NCBI RefSeq assembly: GCF_002192455.1 | Contig: NZ_CP021744.1 | Coordinates: 4,370,001 to 4,434,000 of the forward strand | Reading direction: 5' to 3' | From: Streptomyces albireticuli | GTDB taxonomy: Bacteria > Actinomycetota > Actinomycetes > Streptomycetales > Streptomycetaceae | Length of the DNA stretch: 64,000 nucleotides | Part shown: piece after piece, positions 1 through 8,304 of the stretch | Layout of the letters: every line of letters begins with the position of its first letter | How positions within the stretch are numbered: position 1 is the stretch's first letter | The notes under the pieces: model-generated | What the model was told of the DNA's origin: nothing | The model's input: the letters and a program-made list of their open reading frames with translations, nothing else | The model's database searches: none | Made by a program: the position numbers and the translations under genes

Positions 1-802
1 TGAAGAGCGCGGTCGGGGTGTGGTCGCGGTGGTCGGAGCAGGCCCCGTAGTCGTTGTCCTTGGGGTGGGTGGCGTCGTGGACCTGGTAGTCGGGGTCCGG
101 ATCCATCGTGTGGACCACGGTCGGCTTGAACCGGTCCATGAGCGTGGCCAGCGTGTCCACCAGGGTGTCGTGCCGGTACGTGCTGCTGGTGGTGCACGGC
201 GAGCCGGTGGCGACCAGGGACTGCATGGCGCCCGCGGGGCGCTCCCAGAGCAGCGGCAGGCGCATGTCGCCGGCCGAGAGCATGGCGATGTTGAGGAACA
301 CCAGCTGGGCCTTGCGGGCGCCGTTGACCAGCTCGTTCGTCTCCGCCTTCACCCCGCCGCCCAGGTCCAGGACGGACTTCTTCCAGGGCGCGAACCGGTC
401 CAGGCCCAGCATCTCGGCGTAGGCCTGGCGCAGGCCCTGGTGGCGCGCGGAGGAGTAGGCGGCCTTGTCGGGCTTGCCCTTGGGCATGCCCTCGATCCAG
501 TTCTGGCCCACGGCCTCACCGGCCGTGACGTAGACGGACACGACGGGCACCCCGGCGTGCACGATGTGCTCCGCGTCGGGGTTCATGAAGTACAGGTCGT
601 CGTCCGGGTGGGCCATCACCTGGAGCAGCAGGGAGGCCTTGGCGTTGTTGAACGACTGCGTCGCACGGGGGTCCACGGCCCTTATGGGGACGCTGGGGGA
701 GGCCTTGGGCTTGCCGGAGCCGCCCCCGCCCGAGCAGCCCGCGGCCAGGGCCGCCGAGCCGGCGACGAGGCCCGCGAGCGCGGCCCGGCGGGATATCACC
801 AT
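1..802 (-). CDS. PIG-L family deacetylase lipoprotein (3' end cut by window)
   Basis: Reads on the minus strand from ATG at 802 and runs off the left edge, so about 267 codons are visible and the C-terminus is missing. The N-terminus has an SRR twin-arginine pair at residues 4-6, a hydrophobic stretch and a lipobox LAAGC with Cys23, so an exported lipoprotein is expected. The mature part has the PIG-L/LmbE metal-site motif HPDDD (residues 65-69) and a later SDHRDH segment. The family is zinc-dependent N-acetyl-sugar deacetylases such as MshB, but lipidated extracytoplasmic members act on unknown substrates. A TTG at 820 in frame is a less likely start. Confidence 0.85.
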   Translation of the reverse strand, partial: MVISRRAALAGLVAGSAALAAGCSGGGGSGKPKASPSVPIRAVDPRATQSFNNAKASLLLQVMAHPDDDLYFMNPDAEHIVHAGVPVVSVYVTAGEAVGQNWIEGMPKGKPDKAAYSSARHQGLRQAYAEMLGLDRFAPWKKSVLDLGGGVKAETNELVNGARKAQLVFLNIAMLSAGDMRLPLLWERPAGAMQSLVATGSPCTTSSTYRHDTLVDTLATLMDRFKPTVVHTMDPDPDYQVHDATHPKDNDYGACSDHRDHTPTALF

Positions 803-1092
803 GCGCTGTGAGATGTTCAACTACATGACTCCGTCCCGTTGTGCACACGCAGTCCCCGGCTGTCCCGGCGTGATAGGGGACGACGGGGGCCTCGCGTCGG
901 TTGCCCAAGACCACGGCAAACCACGGCAAGGGTGGGTAAGGACCGCCGGGGGATGAGCGACCCGGGCGAACCTAGGAGGATAGAGCGACGGACGAGGCGC
1001 AGGACAACTGGAGCTGGCTGGTGTAAACGGTGCGGGCTGCTGTGCAGCCTGGATCACTGCGACCATAGTGTCCTGTATGTCGGCGGGGTGGT
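803..1092. other. Intergenic region, no gene seen
   Basis: Divergent spacer between the deacetylase and the S10 operon promoter. Short frames cross it but have poor codon bias. No tRNA or clear terminator was seen. Confidence 0.5.
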
Positions 1093-1120
1093 TTGACAAC
1101 TGAGCCGGTCGGGGTACCTT
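1093..1120 (+). promoter_or_regulatory. Candidate promoter of the S10 operon
   Basis: TTGACA at 1093-1098 matches the vegetative -35 box perfectly. A TACCTT hexamer lies at 1115-1120, 16 bases downstream. It would give a leader of about 350 nt before rpsJ. The call rests on box matches and position only. Confidence 0.55.
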
Positions 1121-1474
1121 CTTCGGCCACGATTGGCGCCTCTTCGGGCACGTATGGCACACTGTTCAGGTTGCTCGGTTGAGTGCCGATGCTGCGCGCC
1201 TCCCGCCGGGAGGACTGGAAGCGAGTCCCGCAGTACTCGTCACCCTTTTTCAAGGGTGGAAGTACGGGAATCTTCCGGGAAGTGTCAGCGGGGCCCCTTC
1301 CAGGCACTCGGTGGGTGTCCTTCCCCCACAGCCCTCGTCAGGGACTTTCCTTCGGGAAATTTGCTGGAGCGGGTGCGACACGCCCGACCGCGTGGGTCGG
1401 AGAAGGACGGCGCTTCACTGAGGCGCAACACACCGAGTCCCAGAGCGTACGAGAGACAGGACTACGAAGTAGCC
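1121..1474 (+). promoter_or_regulatory. Structured 5' leader of rpsJ
   Basis: No good ORF. Stem CACCCTT/AAGGGTG (1241-1247 with 1252-1258) is enclosed by an imperfect outer stem pairing CCCGcaGTACT with AGTACGGG. A second stem CCGACC/GGTCGG lies at 1384-1400. S10 operons in other bacteria are autoregulated through such leaders (L4 in enterobacteria). Whether this one is regulatory is inference. Confidence 0.4.
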
Positions 1475-1783
1475 ATGGCGGGACAGAAGATCCGCATCCG
1501 GCTCAAGGCCTACGACCACGAGGTCATCGACTCCTCGGCGAAGAAGATCGTCGAGACGGTGACCCGCACTGGTGCGTCGGTCGCAGGCCCGGTGCCGCTG
1601 CCCACTGAGAAGAACGTGTACTGCGTCATCAAGTCGCCGCACAAGTACAAGGACTCGCGCGAGCACTTCGAGATGCGCACGCACAAGCGCCTCATCGACA
1701 TCCTCGACCCCACGCCGAAGACGGTTGACTCGCTCATGCGCCTCGACCTGCCGGCGGGCGTCGACATCGAGATCAAGCTCTGA
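1475..1783 (+). CDS. rpsJ: 30S ribosomal protein S10
   Basis: A 102-residue protein starting MAGQKIRIRLKAYDHEVID, full length and typical of actinobacterial S10/NusE. It sits in the head of the 30S subunit and in other bacteria also binds NusB and NusG during antitermination. The ATG at 1475 was chosen because the family begins there, although the frame is open far upstream. It is the first gene of the S10 operon, with rplC 13 bases downstream, and is preceded by a long structured leader. Confidence 0.98.
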   Translation: MAGQKIRIRLKAYDHEVIDSSAKKIVETVTRTGASVAGPVPLPTEKNVYCVIKSPHKYKDSREHFEMRTHKRLIDILDPTPKTVDSLMRLDLPAGVDIEIKL

Positions 1784-1796
1784 GGTGACGACCAAG

Positions 1797-2441
1797 ATGA
1801 CCAAGAACATCAAGGGCGTCCTGGGCGAGAAGCTCGGCATGACCCAGGTCTGGGACGAGAACAACCGGGTCGTCCCGGTGACCGTCGTCAAGGCCGGGCC
1901 GTGCGTCGTGACGCAGGTGCGCACGAACGACGTCGACGGTTACGAGTCGGTCCAGATCGCCTTCGGCGAGATCGACCCGCGCAAGGTGAACAAGCCCCTC
2001 AAGGGTCACTTCGCCAAGGCCGACGTCACCCCCCGCCGTCACCTGGTGGAGCTCCGCACCCCTGACGCCAGCGAGTACACGCTGGGCCAGGAGATCACCG
2101 CGGCCGTGTTCGAGTCCGGCGTCAAGGTTGACGTCACGGGCAAGAGCAAGGGCAAGGGCTTCGCCGGTGTCATGAAGCGTCACAACTTCAAGGGCCTCGG
2201 CGCCGGTCACGGCACCCAGCGCAAGCACCGCTCGCCCGGTTCCATCGGTGGCTGCGCCACCCCGGGCCGCGTGTTCAAGGGCCTCCGCATGGCGGGCCGC
2301 ATGGGCAACGAGCGGGTCACCACCCAGAACCTGACCGTCCACGCCGTTGACGCGGAGAAGGGCCTGCTCCTGATCAAGGGCGCGGTTCCTGGTCCGAACG
2401 GCGGCCTCGTCCTGGTCCGTACCGCGGCCAAGGGGGCCTGA
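1797..2441 (+). CDS. rplC: 50S ribosomal protein L3
   Basis: A 214-residue protein beginning MTKNIKGVLGEKLGMTQ. L3 is an early assembly protein of the large subunit, and its long loop reaches toward the peptidyl transferase centre. The conserved segment around GHGTQRKHRSPGSIG is intact. An in-frame GTG at 1785 would add VTTK, but ATG at 1797 fits family length and follows GAGG at 1782. rplD starts 7 bases downstream. Confidence 0.97.
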   Translation: MTKNIKGVLGEKLGMTQVWDENNRVVPVTVVKAGPCVVTQVRTNDVDGYESVQIAFGEIDPRKVNKPLKGHFAKADVTPRRHLVELRTPDASEYTLGQEITAAVFESGVKVDVTGKSKGKGFAGVMKRHNFKGLGAGHGTQRKHRSPGSIGGCATPGRVFKGLRMAGRMGNERVTTQNLTVHAVDAEKGLLLIKGAVPGPNGGLVLVRTAAKGA

Positions 2442-2448
2442 GGTAACG

Positions 2449-3099
2449 ATGAGCACCATTGACATCCTTTCGCCGGCAGGCGACAAGGCCGGGACCGTCG
2501 AGCTCCCCACGGAGATCTTCGACGCGAAGGTCAGCGTTCCGCTGATCCACCAGGTCGTCGTCGCGCAGCTGGCCGCTGCCCGTCAGGGCACGCACAAGAC
2601 CAAGACCCGTGGCGAGGTCCGCGGCGGTGGCAAGAAGCCTTACCGCCAGAAGGGCACCGGTCGCGCCCGTCAGGGCTCGACCCGCGCGCCGCAGTTCGCC
2701 GGTGGTGGCGTCGTGCACGGTCCCGTGCCGCGTGACTACTCGCAGCGCACCCCGAAGAAGATGAAGGCCGCCGCCCTGCGCGGTGCCCTCTCGGACCGCG
2801 CTCGTCACTCCCGCATCCACGTCGTCTCCGACGTGGTCGAGGGTGCGGCGTCCACCAAGGCCGCCAAGAGCCTGTTCGGCAAGATCAGCGAGCGCAAGAA
2901 CCTGCTCCTGGTCGTCGAGCGCTCCAACGAGGCCGCGTGGCTGTCCGCCCGCAACCTGCCCCAGGTTCACATCCTGGAGCCGGGCCAGCTGAACACGTAC
3001 GACGTGCTCGTCTCCGACGACGTGGTCTTCACCCAGGCCGCCTTCGAGTCCTTCGTGTCTGGCCCCAAGGCCGTTGAGACCGAAGGGAGCGAGGCCTGA
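2449..3099 (+). CDS. rplD: 50S ribosomal protein L4
   Basis: A 216-residue L4 with the conserved extended loop (GGGKKPYRQKGTGRARQG) that lines the peptide exit tunnel and can carry macrolide resistance mutations. In E. coli L4 is the autogenous repressor of the S10 operon; that role here would need the rpsJ leader and is inferred. The stop overlaps the rplW start (TGATG), which implies translational coupling. Confidence 0.97.
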   Translation: MSTIDILSPAGDKAGTVELPTEIFDAKVSVPLIHQVVVAQLAAARQGTHKTKTRGEVRGGGKKPYRQKGTGRARQGSTRAPQFAGGGVVHGPVPRDYSQRTPKKMKAAALRGALSDRARHSRIHVVSDVVEGAASTKAAKSLFGKISERKNLLLVVERSNEAAWLSARNLPQVHILEPGQLNTYDVLVSDDVVFTQAAFESFVSGPKAVETEGSEA

Positions 3100-3422
3100 T
3101 GACTGAGGCCGTCGTCACCAGCAAGACGTTCTCGGACCCGCGCGACCTCCTGGTCAAGCCGGTTGTCTCCGAGAAGAGCTACGCGCTGCTGGACGAGAAC
3201 AAGTACACGTTCATCGTCGACCCGCGCGCCAACAAGACCCAGATCAAGCAGGCCGTCGAGGCGGTCTTCTCGGTCAAGGTCACCGGGGTCAACACGATCA
3301 ACCGTCAGGGTAAGCGCAAGCGCACCAAGACCGGTTTCGGCAAGCGCGCCAACACCAAGCGCGCCATCGTGACCCTCGCCGAGGGCGACCGTATCGACAT
3401 CTTCGGCGGCCCGGTCTCCTAA
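3099..3422 (+). CDS. rplW: 50S ribosomal protein L23
   Basis: A 107-residue L23, which sits at the exit of the peptide tunnel and docks trigger factor and SRP. The start ATG shares one base with the rplD stop. The conserved segments VVSEKS and GKRKRTKTGFGKR are present. The gap to rplB is 39 bases with no clear terminator, so transcription probably continues. Confidence 0.96.
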   Translation: MTEAVVTSKTFSDPRDLLVKPVVSEKSYALLDENKYTFIVDPRANKTQIKQAVEAVFSVKVTGVNTINRQGKRKRTKTGFGKRANTKRAIVTLAEGDRIDIFGGPVS

Positions 3423-3461
3423 CGGAGTCCGAGTCGTCCGGAATCGGACGAGGACTGAGAA

Positions 3462-4298
3462 ATGGGTATCCGCAAGTACAAGCCGACGACCCCGGGCCGT
3501 CGTGGCTCCAGCGTCGCCGACTTTGTCGAGATCACGCGGTCCACGCCGGAGAAGTCGCTGGTCCGCCCGCTGCACAGCAAGGGCGGCCGTAACAACGCCG
3601 GTCGTGTGACCGTTCGCCACCAGGGTGGTGGCCACAAGCGCGCCTACCGCGTGATCGACTTCCGTCGTCACGACAAGGACGGCGTGCCGGCCAAGGTCGC
3701 TCACATCGAGTACGACCCGAACCGCACCGCGCGCATCGCGCTTCTGCACTACGCAGACGGCGAGAAGCGCTACATCATCGCCCCGGCCAAGCTGAGCCAG
3801 GGCGACCGGATTGAGAACGGCCCCACGGCCGACATCAAGCCGGGCAACAACCTCCCGCTCCGCAACATCCCGGTCGGTACCACGATCCACGCGATCGAGC
3901 TCCGTCCCGGTGGTGGCGCCAAGTTCGCCCGCTCCGCCGGTTCGTCCGTGCAGCTGCTGGCGAAGGAGGGCCAGTACGCCCACCTGCGTATGCCGTCCGG
4001 TGAGGTCCGCCTGGTCGACGTCCGCTGCCGCGCCACGGTCGGCGAGGTCGGCAACGCCGAGCAGTCGAACATCAACTGGGGCAAGGCCGGCCGCATGCGC
4101 TGGAAGGGCGTTCGCCCGACCGTCCGCGGTGTCGCGATGAACCCGGTCGACCACCCGCACGGTGGTGGTGAGGGTAAGACCTCCGGTGGTCGCCACCCGG
4201 TCTCCCCGTGGGGTCAGAAGGAGGGTCGTACTCGTTCTCCCAAGAAGGCGAGCAACAAGTACATCGTCCGCCGCCGCAAGACGAACAAGAAGCGCTAG
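3462..4298 (+). CDS. rplB: 50S ribosomal protein L2
   Basis: A 278-residue L2, the usual length, with the C-terminal NPVDHPHGGGEGK motif. The histidine of that motif is the one implicated in subunit association and peptidyl transfer in E. coli. The ATG at 3462 gives the standard MGIRKYKPTTPGRR start. The protein is Lys/Arg rich and ends in a basic tail. rpsS follows 12 bases later. Confidence 0.98.
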   Translation: MGIRKYKPTTPGRRGSSVADFVEITRSTPEKSLVRPLHSKGGRNNAGRVTVRHQGGGHKRAYRVIDFRRHDKDGVPAKVAHIEYDPNRTARIALLHYADGEKRYIIAPAKLSQGDRIENGPTADIKPGNNLPLRNIPVGTTIHAIELRPGGGAKFARSAGSSVQLLAKEGQYAHLRMPSGEVRLVDVRCRATVGEVGNAEQSNINWGKAGRMRWKGVRPTVRGVAMNPVDHPHGGGEGKTSGGRHPVSPWGQKEGRTRSPKKASNKYIVRRRKTNKKR

Positions 4299-4310
4299 GA
4301 GCGGGTTTAG

Positions 4311-4592
4311 ATGCCGCGTAGTCTCAAGAAGGGGCCCTTCGTCGACGACCACCTCATCAAGAAGGTGGACGCCCAGAACGAAGCCGGCACCAAGAACGTC
4401 ATCAAGACCTGGTCCCGTCGCTCCATGATCGTGCCGGCCATGCTCGGCCACACGCTCGCGGTGCACAACGGCAAGACGCACGTCCCGGTGTTCGTCACCG
4501 AGTCGATGGTCGGCCACAAGCTCGGCGAGTTCTCGCCGACCCGCACCTTCCGCGGCCACGTCAAGGACGACCGCAAGTCGAAGCGCCGCTAA
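4311..4592 (+). CDS. rpsS: 30S ribosomal protein S19
   Basis: A 93-residue S19 beginning MPRSLKKGPFVDDHLIKKV, which is nearly invariant in bacteria. With S13 it forms the top of the 30S head and contacts 16S rRNA near the A site and intersubunit bridge. It is full length with no anomalies and lies between rplB and rplV in the usual order. Confidence 0.98.
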   Translation: MPRSLKKGPFVDDHLIKKVDAQNEAGTKNVIKTWSRRSMIVPAMLGHTLAVHNGKTHVPVFVTESMVGHKLGEFSPTRTFRGHVKDDRKSKRR

Positions 4593-4634
4593 GGCGGGGT
4601 GTGAACGACTATGACTGACACCGAAGGGACAACC

Positions 4635-4982
4635 ATGGAAGCCAGGGCCCAGGCGCGGTACATCCGCGTCACGCCCATGAAGGCCCGCCGCGTGGTGGAC
4701 CTCATCCGTGGCATGGATGCCACGGAGGCTCAGGCGGTCCTGCGTTTCGCCCCGCAGGCCGCGAGCGTGCCGGTTGGCAAGGTGCTTGACAGCGCCATCG
4801 CCAACGCTGCACACAACTACGACCACACGGACGCCTCCACGCTGGTAATCAGCGAGGCGTACGTGGACGAGGGCCCGACCCTGAAGCGGTTCCGTCCGCG
4901 TGCCCAGGGCCGTGCCTACCGGATCCGTAAGCGGACCAGCCACATCACCGTGGTCGTCAGCAGCAAGGAAGGAACCCGGTAA
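4635..4982 (+). CDS. rplV: 50S ribosomal protein L22
   Basis: A 115-residue L22 whose beta-hairpin lines the exit tunnel. Two ATGs are possible. The one at 4611 adds eight poorly conserved residues. The one at 4635 begins MEARAQARYIRV and has a GAAGGGA Shine-Dalgarno five bases upstream, so 4635 was chosen. The TAA overlaps the rpsC ATG by one base. Confidence 0.93.
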   Translation: MEARAQARYIRVTPMKARRVVDLIRGMDATEAQAVLRFAPQAASVPVGKVLDSAIANAAHNYDHTDASTLVISEAYVDEGPTLKRFRPRAQGRAYRIRKRTSHITVVVSSKEGTR

Positions 4983-5812
4983 TGGGCCAGAAGGTTAACC
5001 CGCACGGGTTCCGGCTCGGCATCACCACCGACTTCAAGTCGCGCTGGTACGCCGACAAGCTGTACAAGGACTACGTCAAGGAAGACGTCGCCATTCGTCG
5101 CATGATGACGAAGGGCATGGAGCGCGCCGGTATCTCGAAGGTTGAGATCGAGCGCACCCGCGACCGCGTCCGCGTTGACATCCACACCGCTCGTCCGGGC
5201 ATCGTCATCGGCCGCCGCGGCGCCGAGGCCGACCGCATCCGCGGCGAGCTGGAGAAGCTGACCGGCAAGCAGGTCCAGCTGAACATCCTCGAGGTCAAGA
5301 ACCCCGAGGTCGACGCTCAGCTGGTGGCCCAGGCCGTCGCCGAGCAGCTGTCCTCCCGCGTCTCCTTCCGTCGCGCCATGCGTAAGAGCATGCAGTCGAC
5401 GATGAAGGCCGGCGCCAAGGGCATCAAGATCCAGTGCGGTGGCCGTCTCGGCGGCGCCGAGATGTCCCGCTCGGAGTTCTACCGCGAGGGCCGTGTGCCC
5501 CTGCACACGCTCCGCGCGAACGTCGACTACGGCTTCTTCGAGGCCAAGACCACCTTCGGTCGCATCGGCGTCAAGGTGTGGATCTACAAGGGCGACGTCA
5601 AGAACATCGCCGAGGTCCGCGCCGAGAACGCCGCCGCCCGTGCGGGCAACCGCCCGTCGCGTGGTGGCGCCAGCGACCGCCCGGCCCGTGGTGGCCGTGG
5701 TGGCGAGCGTGGCGGCCGCGGCCGCAAGCCGCAGCAGAACGCCGCTGCCGAGGCCCCCAAGGCCGAGGCCGCTGCCGCTGCTCCGGCTGAGTCCACCGGA
5801 ACGGAGGCCTGA
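4982..5812 (+). CDS. rpsC: 30S ribosomal protein S3
   Basis: A 276-residue S3 with the KH domain GxxG loop (IGRRGAEAD) and the C-terminal S3 domain. It forms part of the mRNA entry tunnel. The final 60 or so residues are a low-complexity Gly/Arg then Ala/Glu/Pro tail, a common actinobacterial extension. Its start overlaps the rplV stop and rplP follows within 6 bases, so translation is tightly coupled. Confidence 0.97.
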   Translation: MGQKVNPHGFRLGITTDFKSRWYADKLYKDYVKEDVAIRRMMTKGMERAGISKVEIERTRDRVRVDIHTARPGIVIGRRGAEADRIRGELEKLTGKQVQLNILEVKNPEVDAQLVAQAVAEQLSSRVSFRRAMRKSMQSTMKAGAKGIKIQCGGRLGGAEMSRSEFYREGRVPLHTLRANVDYGFFEAKTTFGRIGVKVWIYKGDVKNIAEVRAENAAARAGNRPSRGGASDRPARGGRGGERGGRGRKPQQNAAAEAPKAEAAAAAPAESTGTEA

Positions 5813-5817
5813 CCGAC

Positions 5818-6237
5818 ATGCTGATCCCTCGCAGGGTCAAGCACCGCAAGCAGCACCACCCCAAGCGCTCTGGCATGGCCAAGGGTGGCACCGAGCTCGC
5901 TTTCGGTGAGTACGGCATCCAGGCCCTGACCCCGGCCTACGTGACGAACCGGCAGATCGAGTCCGCTCGTATCGCCATGACCCGTCACATCAAGCGTGGC
6001 GGCAAGGTCTGGATCAACATCTACCCGGACCGTCCGCTCACGAAGAAGCCGGCCGAGACCCGCATGGGTTCCGGTAAGGGTTCCCCCGAGTGGTGGATCG
6101 CGAACGTCAAGCCCGGTCGGGTGATGTTCGAGCTGTCCTTCCCGAACGAAAAGGTCGCTCGTGAGGCGCTTACCCGCGCCGCGCACAAGCTTCCGATGAA
6201 GTGCCGCATTGTTCGGCGCGAGGCAGGTGAGTCGTGA
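5818..6237 (+). CDS. rplP: 50S ribosomal protein L16
   Basis: A 139-residue L16 starting MLIPRRVKHRKQHHPKRSG. L16 lies next to the A-site tRNA elbow and is essential for late 50S assembly. The family segments FGEYGIQAL and KMGxGKGSPE-like (RMGSGKGSPEWW) are present. The stop codon TGA overlaps the rpmC start (TGATG). Confidence 0.97.
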   Translation: MLIPRRVKHRKQHHPKRSGMAKGGTELAFGEYGIQALTPAYVTNRQIESARIAMTRHIKRGGKVWINIYPDRPLTKKPAETRMGSGKGSPEWWIANVKPGRVMFELSFPNEKVAREALTRAAHKLPMKCRIVRREAGES

Positions 6238-6461
6238 TGGCCGCTGGTATCAAGGCGACCGAGCTGCGTGAGCTGAACGACGAGGACCTCGTCGCGAAGC
6301 TCCGTGAGGCCAAGGAAGAGCTGTTCAACCTCCGCTTCCAGGCGGCGACCGGACAGCTCGAGAACCACGGTCGGCTCAAGTCCGTCCGTAAGGACATCGC
6401 CCGGATCTACACCCTGATGCGTGAGCGCGAGCTCGGCATCGAGACGGTGGAGAGCGCCTGA
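6237..6461 (+). CDS. rpmC: 50S ribosomal protein L29
   Basis: A 74-residue L29, two long antiparallel helices at the tunnel exit. ATG 6237 overlaps the rplP stop. A GTG at 6234 in frame would only add one residue. The conserved core ELFNLRFQAATGQLENHGRLK is visible (split here for length: ELFNLRFQAATG, then QLENHGRLK). Its stop overlaps the rpsQ ATG by one base. Confidence 0.95.
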   Translation: MAAGIKATELRELNDEDLVAKLREAKEELFNLRFQAATGQLENHGRLKSVRKDIARIYTLMRERELGIETVESA

Positions 6462-6742
6462 TGAGCGAGAAGAATGTGACTGAGACGAACGAGCGCGGCT
6501 TCCGCAAGACCCGTGAGGGTCTCGTCGTCAGCGACAAGATGGACAAGACCGTCGTCGTCGCCGTCGAGGACCGTGTCAAGCACGCGCTGTACGGCAAGGT
6601 CATCCGCCGTACGAACAAGCTCAAGGCGCACGACGAGCAGAACGCTGCCGGCGTCGGCGACCGCGTCCTCATCATGGAGACGCGTCCGCTGTCGTCCAGC
6701 AAGCGCTGGCGCATCGTCGAGATCCTCGAGAAGGCCAAGTAA
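6461..6742 (+). CDS. rpsQ: 30S ribosomal protein S17
   Basis: A 93-residue S17, an OB-fold primary binder of 16S rRNA. The conserved core GLVVSDKMDKTVVVAVED is present, followed by the ETRPLSSSKRW segment. It is the last gene of the S10-type block; 115 bases containing strong hairpins separate it from rplN. Confidence 0.97.
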   Translation: MSEKNVTETNERGFRKTREGLVVSDKMDKTVVVAVEDRVKHALYGKVIRRTNKLKAHDEQNAAGVGDRVLIMETRPLSSSKRWRIVEILEKAK

Positions 6743-6857
6743 TTTCTGAGGGGTTTTCCCTCGGATAAGTTCCGCCAGGCTCGGCGTGGGGTCCTCGAAC
6801 GGGTGTTCACCTGTTTGAGGCCCCCGCCGGGAACCGGCAGACGATCAGGAGATAGAC
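6743..6857 (+). promoter_or_regulatory. rpsQ-rplN spacer with stacked hairpins
   Basis: Three stems lie in 115 bases: a 7-bp stem with a GTTTT loop starting at 6747; a stem of about 16 bp with one bulged T (6788-6804 with 6809-6824); and GCCGG/CCGGC at 6826-6838. This is the classical S10/spc operon junction. The stems may attenuate, process or regulate, and nothing in the sequence decides which. Confidence 0.5.
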
Positions 6858-7226
6858 GTGATCCAGCAGGAGTCGCGACTTCGGGTCGCCGACAACACTG
6901 GTGCCAAGGAGATCCTTTGCATCCGTGTTCTCGGTGGTTCGGGTCGCCGCTACGCGGGCATCGGTGACGTCATCGTCGCCACCGTCAAGGATGCGATCCC
7001 CGGTGGCAACGTGAAGAAGGGTGACGTCGTCAAGGCGGTCATCGTTCGCACCGTCAAGGAGCGCCGCCGTCCCGACGGCTCGTACATCCGCTTCGACGAG
7101 AACGCGGCCGTCATCCTCAAGAACGACGGTGACCCCCGCGGCACCCGTATCTTCGGCCCCGTGGGCCGAGAGCTGCGCGAGAAGAAGTTCATGAAGATCG
7201 TCTCGCTCGCGCCGGAGGTGCTGTAA
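6858..7226 (+). CDS. rplN: 50S ribosomal protein L14
   Basis: A 122-residue L14, which forms intersubunit bridge B5/B8 with 16S rRNA. It uses a GTG start preceded by AGGAGAT, giving the standard MIQQESRLRVADNTGAKEI. It is the first gene of the spc block, followed 3 bases later by rplX. Confidence 0.97.
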   Translation: MIQQESRLRVADNTGAKEILCIRVLGGSGRRYAGIGDVIVATVKDAIPGGNVKKGDVVKAVIVRTVKERRRPDGSYIRFDENAAVILKNDGDPRGTRIFGPVGRELREKKFMKIVSLAPEVL

Positions 7227-7229
7227 CCG

Positions 7230-7553
7230 ATGAAGATCAAGAAGGGCGACCTGGTTCAGGTCATCACCGGTAAGGACAAGGGCAAGCAGGGCAAGGTCAT
7301 CGTGGCCTACCCGGCTCAGGACCGTGTCCTCGTCGAGGGTGTCAACCGGGTCAAGAAGCACACCAAGGCCGGTCAGACGGCCCGTGGTGCCAAGACCGGC
7401 GGCATCGTCACGACCGAGGCCCCCATCCACGTCAGCAACGTTCAGCTGGTTGTGGAGAAGGACGGCAACAAGGTTGTCACTCGTGTCGGTTACCGCTTCG
7501 ACGACGAGGGCAACAAGATCCGCGTTGCCAAGCGCACCGGTGAGGACATCTGA
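7230..7553 (+). CDS. rplX: 50S ribosomal protein L24
   Basis: A 107-residue L24 with the N-terminal KOW motif (KGDLVQVITGKDKGKQGKV). It is an assembly initiator of the large subunit. The stop overlaps the rplE start by one base. No anomalies were seen. Confidence 0.97.
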   Translation: MKIKKGDLVQVITGKDKGKQGKVIVAYPAQDRVLVEGVNRVKKHTKAGQTARGAKTGGIVTTEAPIHVSNVQLVVEKDGNKVVTRVGYRFDDEGNKIRVAKRTGEDI

Positions 7554-8113
7554 TGACTGCCACCACCAACGCGCCGCGTCTCAAGCTGCGCTACCGCGAA
7601 GAGATCATCGGCAAGCTGCGTGAGGAGTTCTCCTACGAGAACATCATGCAGGTGCCCGGTCTGACCAAGATCGTGGTCAACATGGGTGTGGGCGACGCCG
7701 CCCGCGACTCCAAGCTGATCGAGGGCGCCATCCGCGACCTCACCACGATCACGGGCCAGAAGCCGGCGGTCACCAAGGCTCGCAAGTCCATCGCGCAGTT
7801 CAAGCTGCGTGAGGGTCAGCCGATCGGTGCCCACGTCACCCTCCGTGGTGACCGCATGTGGGAGTTCCTGGACCGCACCCTGTCGCTCGCGCTGCCGCGC
7901 ATCCGCGACTTCCGTGGTCTGTCCCCCAAGCAGTTCGACGGCCGGGGCAACTACACCTTCGGTCTCACGGAGCAGGTCATGTTCCACGAGATCGACCAGG
8001 ACAAGATCGACCGCGTCCGGGGTATGGACATCACCGTGGTCACCACGGCGACCAACGACGACGAGGGCCGCGCCCTCCTTCGTCACCTCGGCTTCCCCTT
8101 CAAGGAGGCGTGA
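7553..8113 (+). CDS. rplE: 50S ribosomal protein L5
   Basis: A 186-residue L5, the 5S rRNA-binding protein of the central protuberance. Family segments include PGLTKIVVNMGVGDA and KARKSIAQFKLREG. ATG 7553 overlaps the rplX TGA. rpsN begins 5 bases after the stop, so the two are likely coupled. Confidence 0.97.
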   Translation: MTATTNAPRLKLRYREEIIGKLREEFSYENIMQVPGLTKIVVNMGVGDAARDSKLIEGAIRDLTTITGQKPAVTKARKSIAQFKLREGQPIGAHVTLRGDRMWEFLDRTLSLALPRIRDFRGLSPKQFDGRGNYTFGLTEQVMFHEIDQDKIDRVRGMDITVVTTATNDDEGRALLRHLGFPFKEA

Positions 8114-8118
8114 CCGAG

Positions 8119-8304
8119 ATGGCGAAGAAGTCTCTGATTGCCAAGGCCGCCCGCAAGCCCAAGTTCGGTGTGCGCGCGTACACCCGCTGCCAGCGCTGCG
8201 GCCGTCCGCACTCCGTGTACCGCAAGTTCGGCCTGTGCCGCGTGTGCCTTCGTGAGATGGCTCACCGTGGCGAGCTGCCGGGCGTGACCAAGAGCTCCTG
8301 GTAA
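8119..8304 (+). CDS. rpsN: 30S ribosomal protein S14, zinc-binding type Z
   Basis: A 61-residue S14 of the short zinc-containing class, with CxxC pairs in RCQRCGRP and LCRVCLREM (Cys24, 27, 40, 43). Streptomyces also encode a zinc-free paralogue under Zur control, which is not in this window. The gene directly follows rplE, as in most bacteria. A short perfect stem lies immediately after the stop. Confidence 0.97.
   Translation: MAKKSLIAKAARKPKFGVRAYTRCQRCGRPHSVYRKFGLCRVCLREMAHRGELPGVTKSSW

Noticed and set aside
803..1092. Small ORFs and a tRNA in the first intergenic region
   Set aside because: Frames have poor bias and no ribosome site; no cloverleaf or T-loop consensus was found.
2967..4943. 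A 658-codon minus-strand open frame across rplW-rplV
   Set aside because: It is a high-GC shadow frame opposite well-conserved ribosomal genes.
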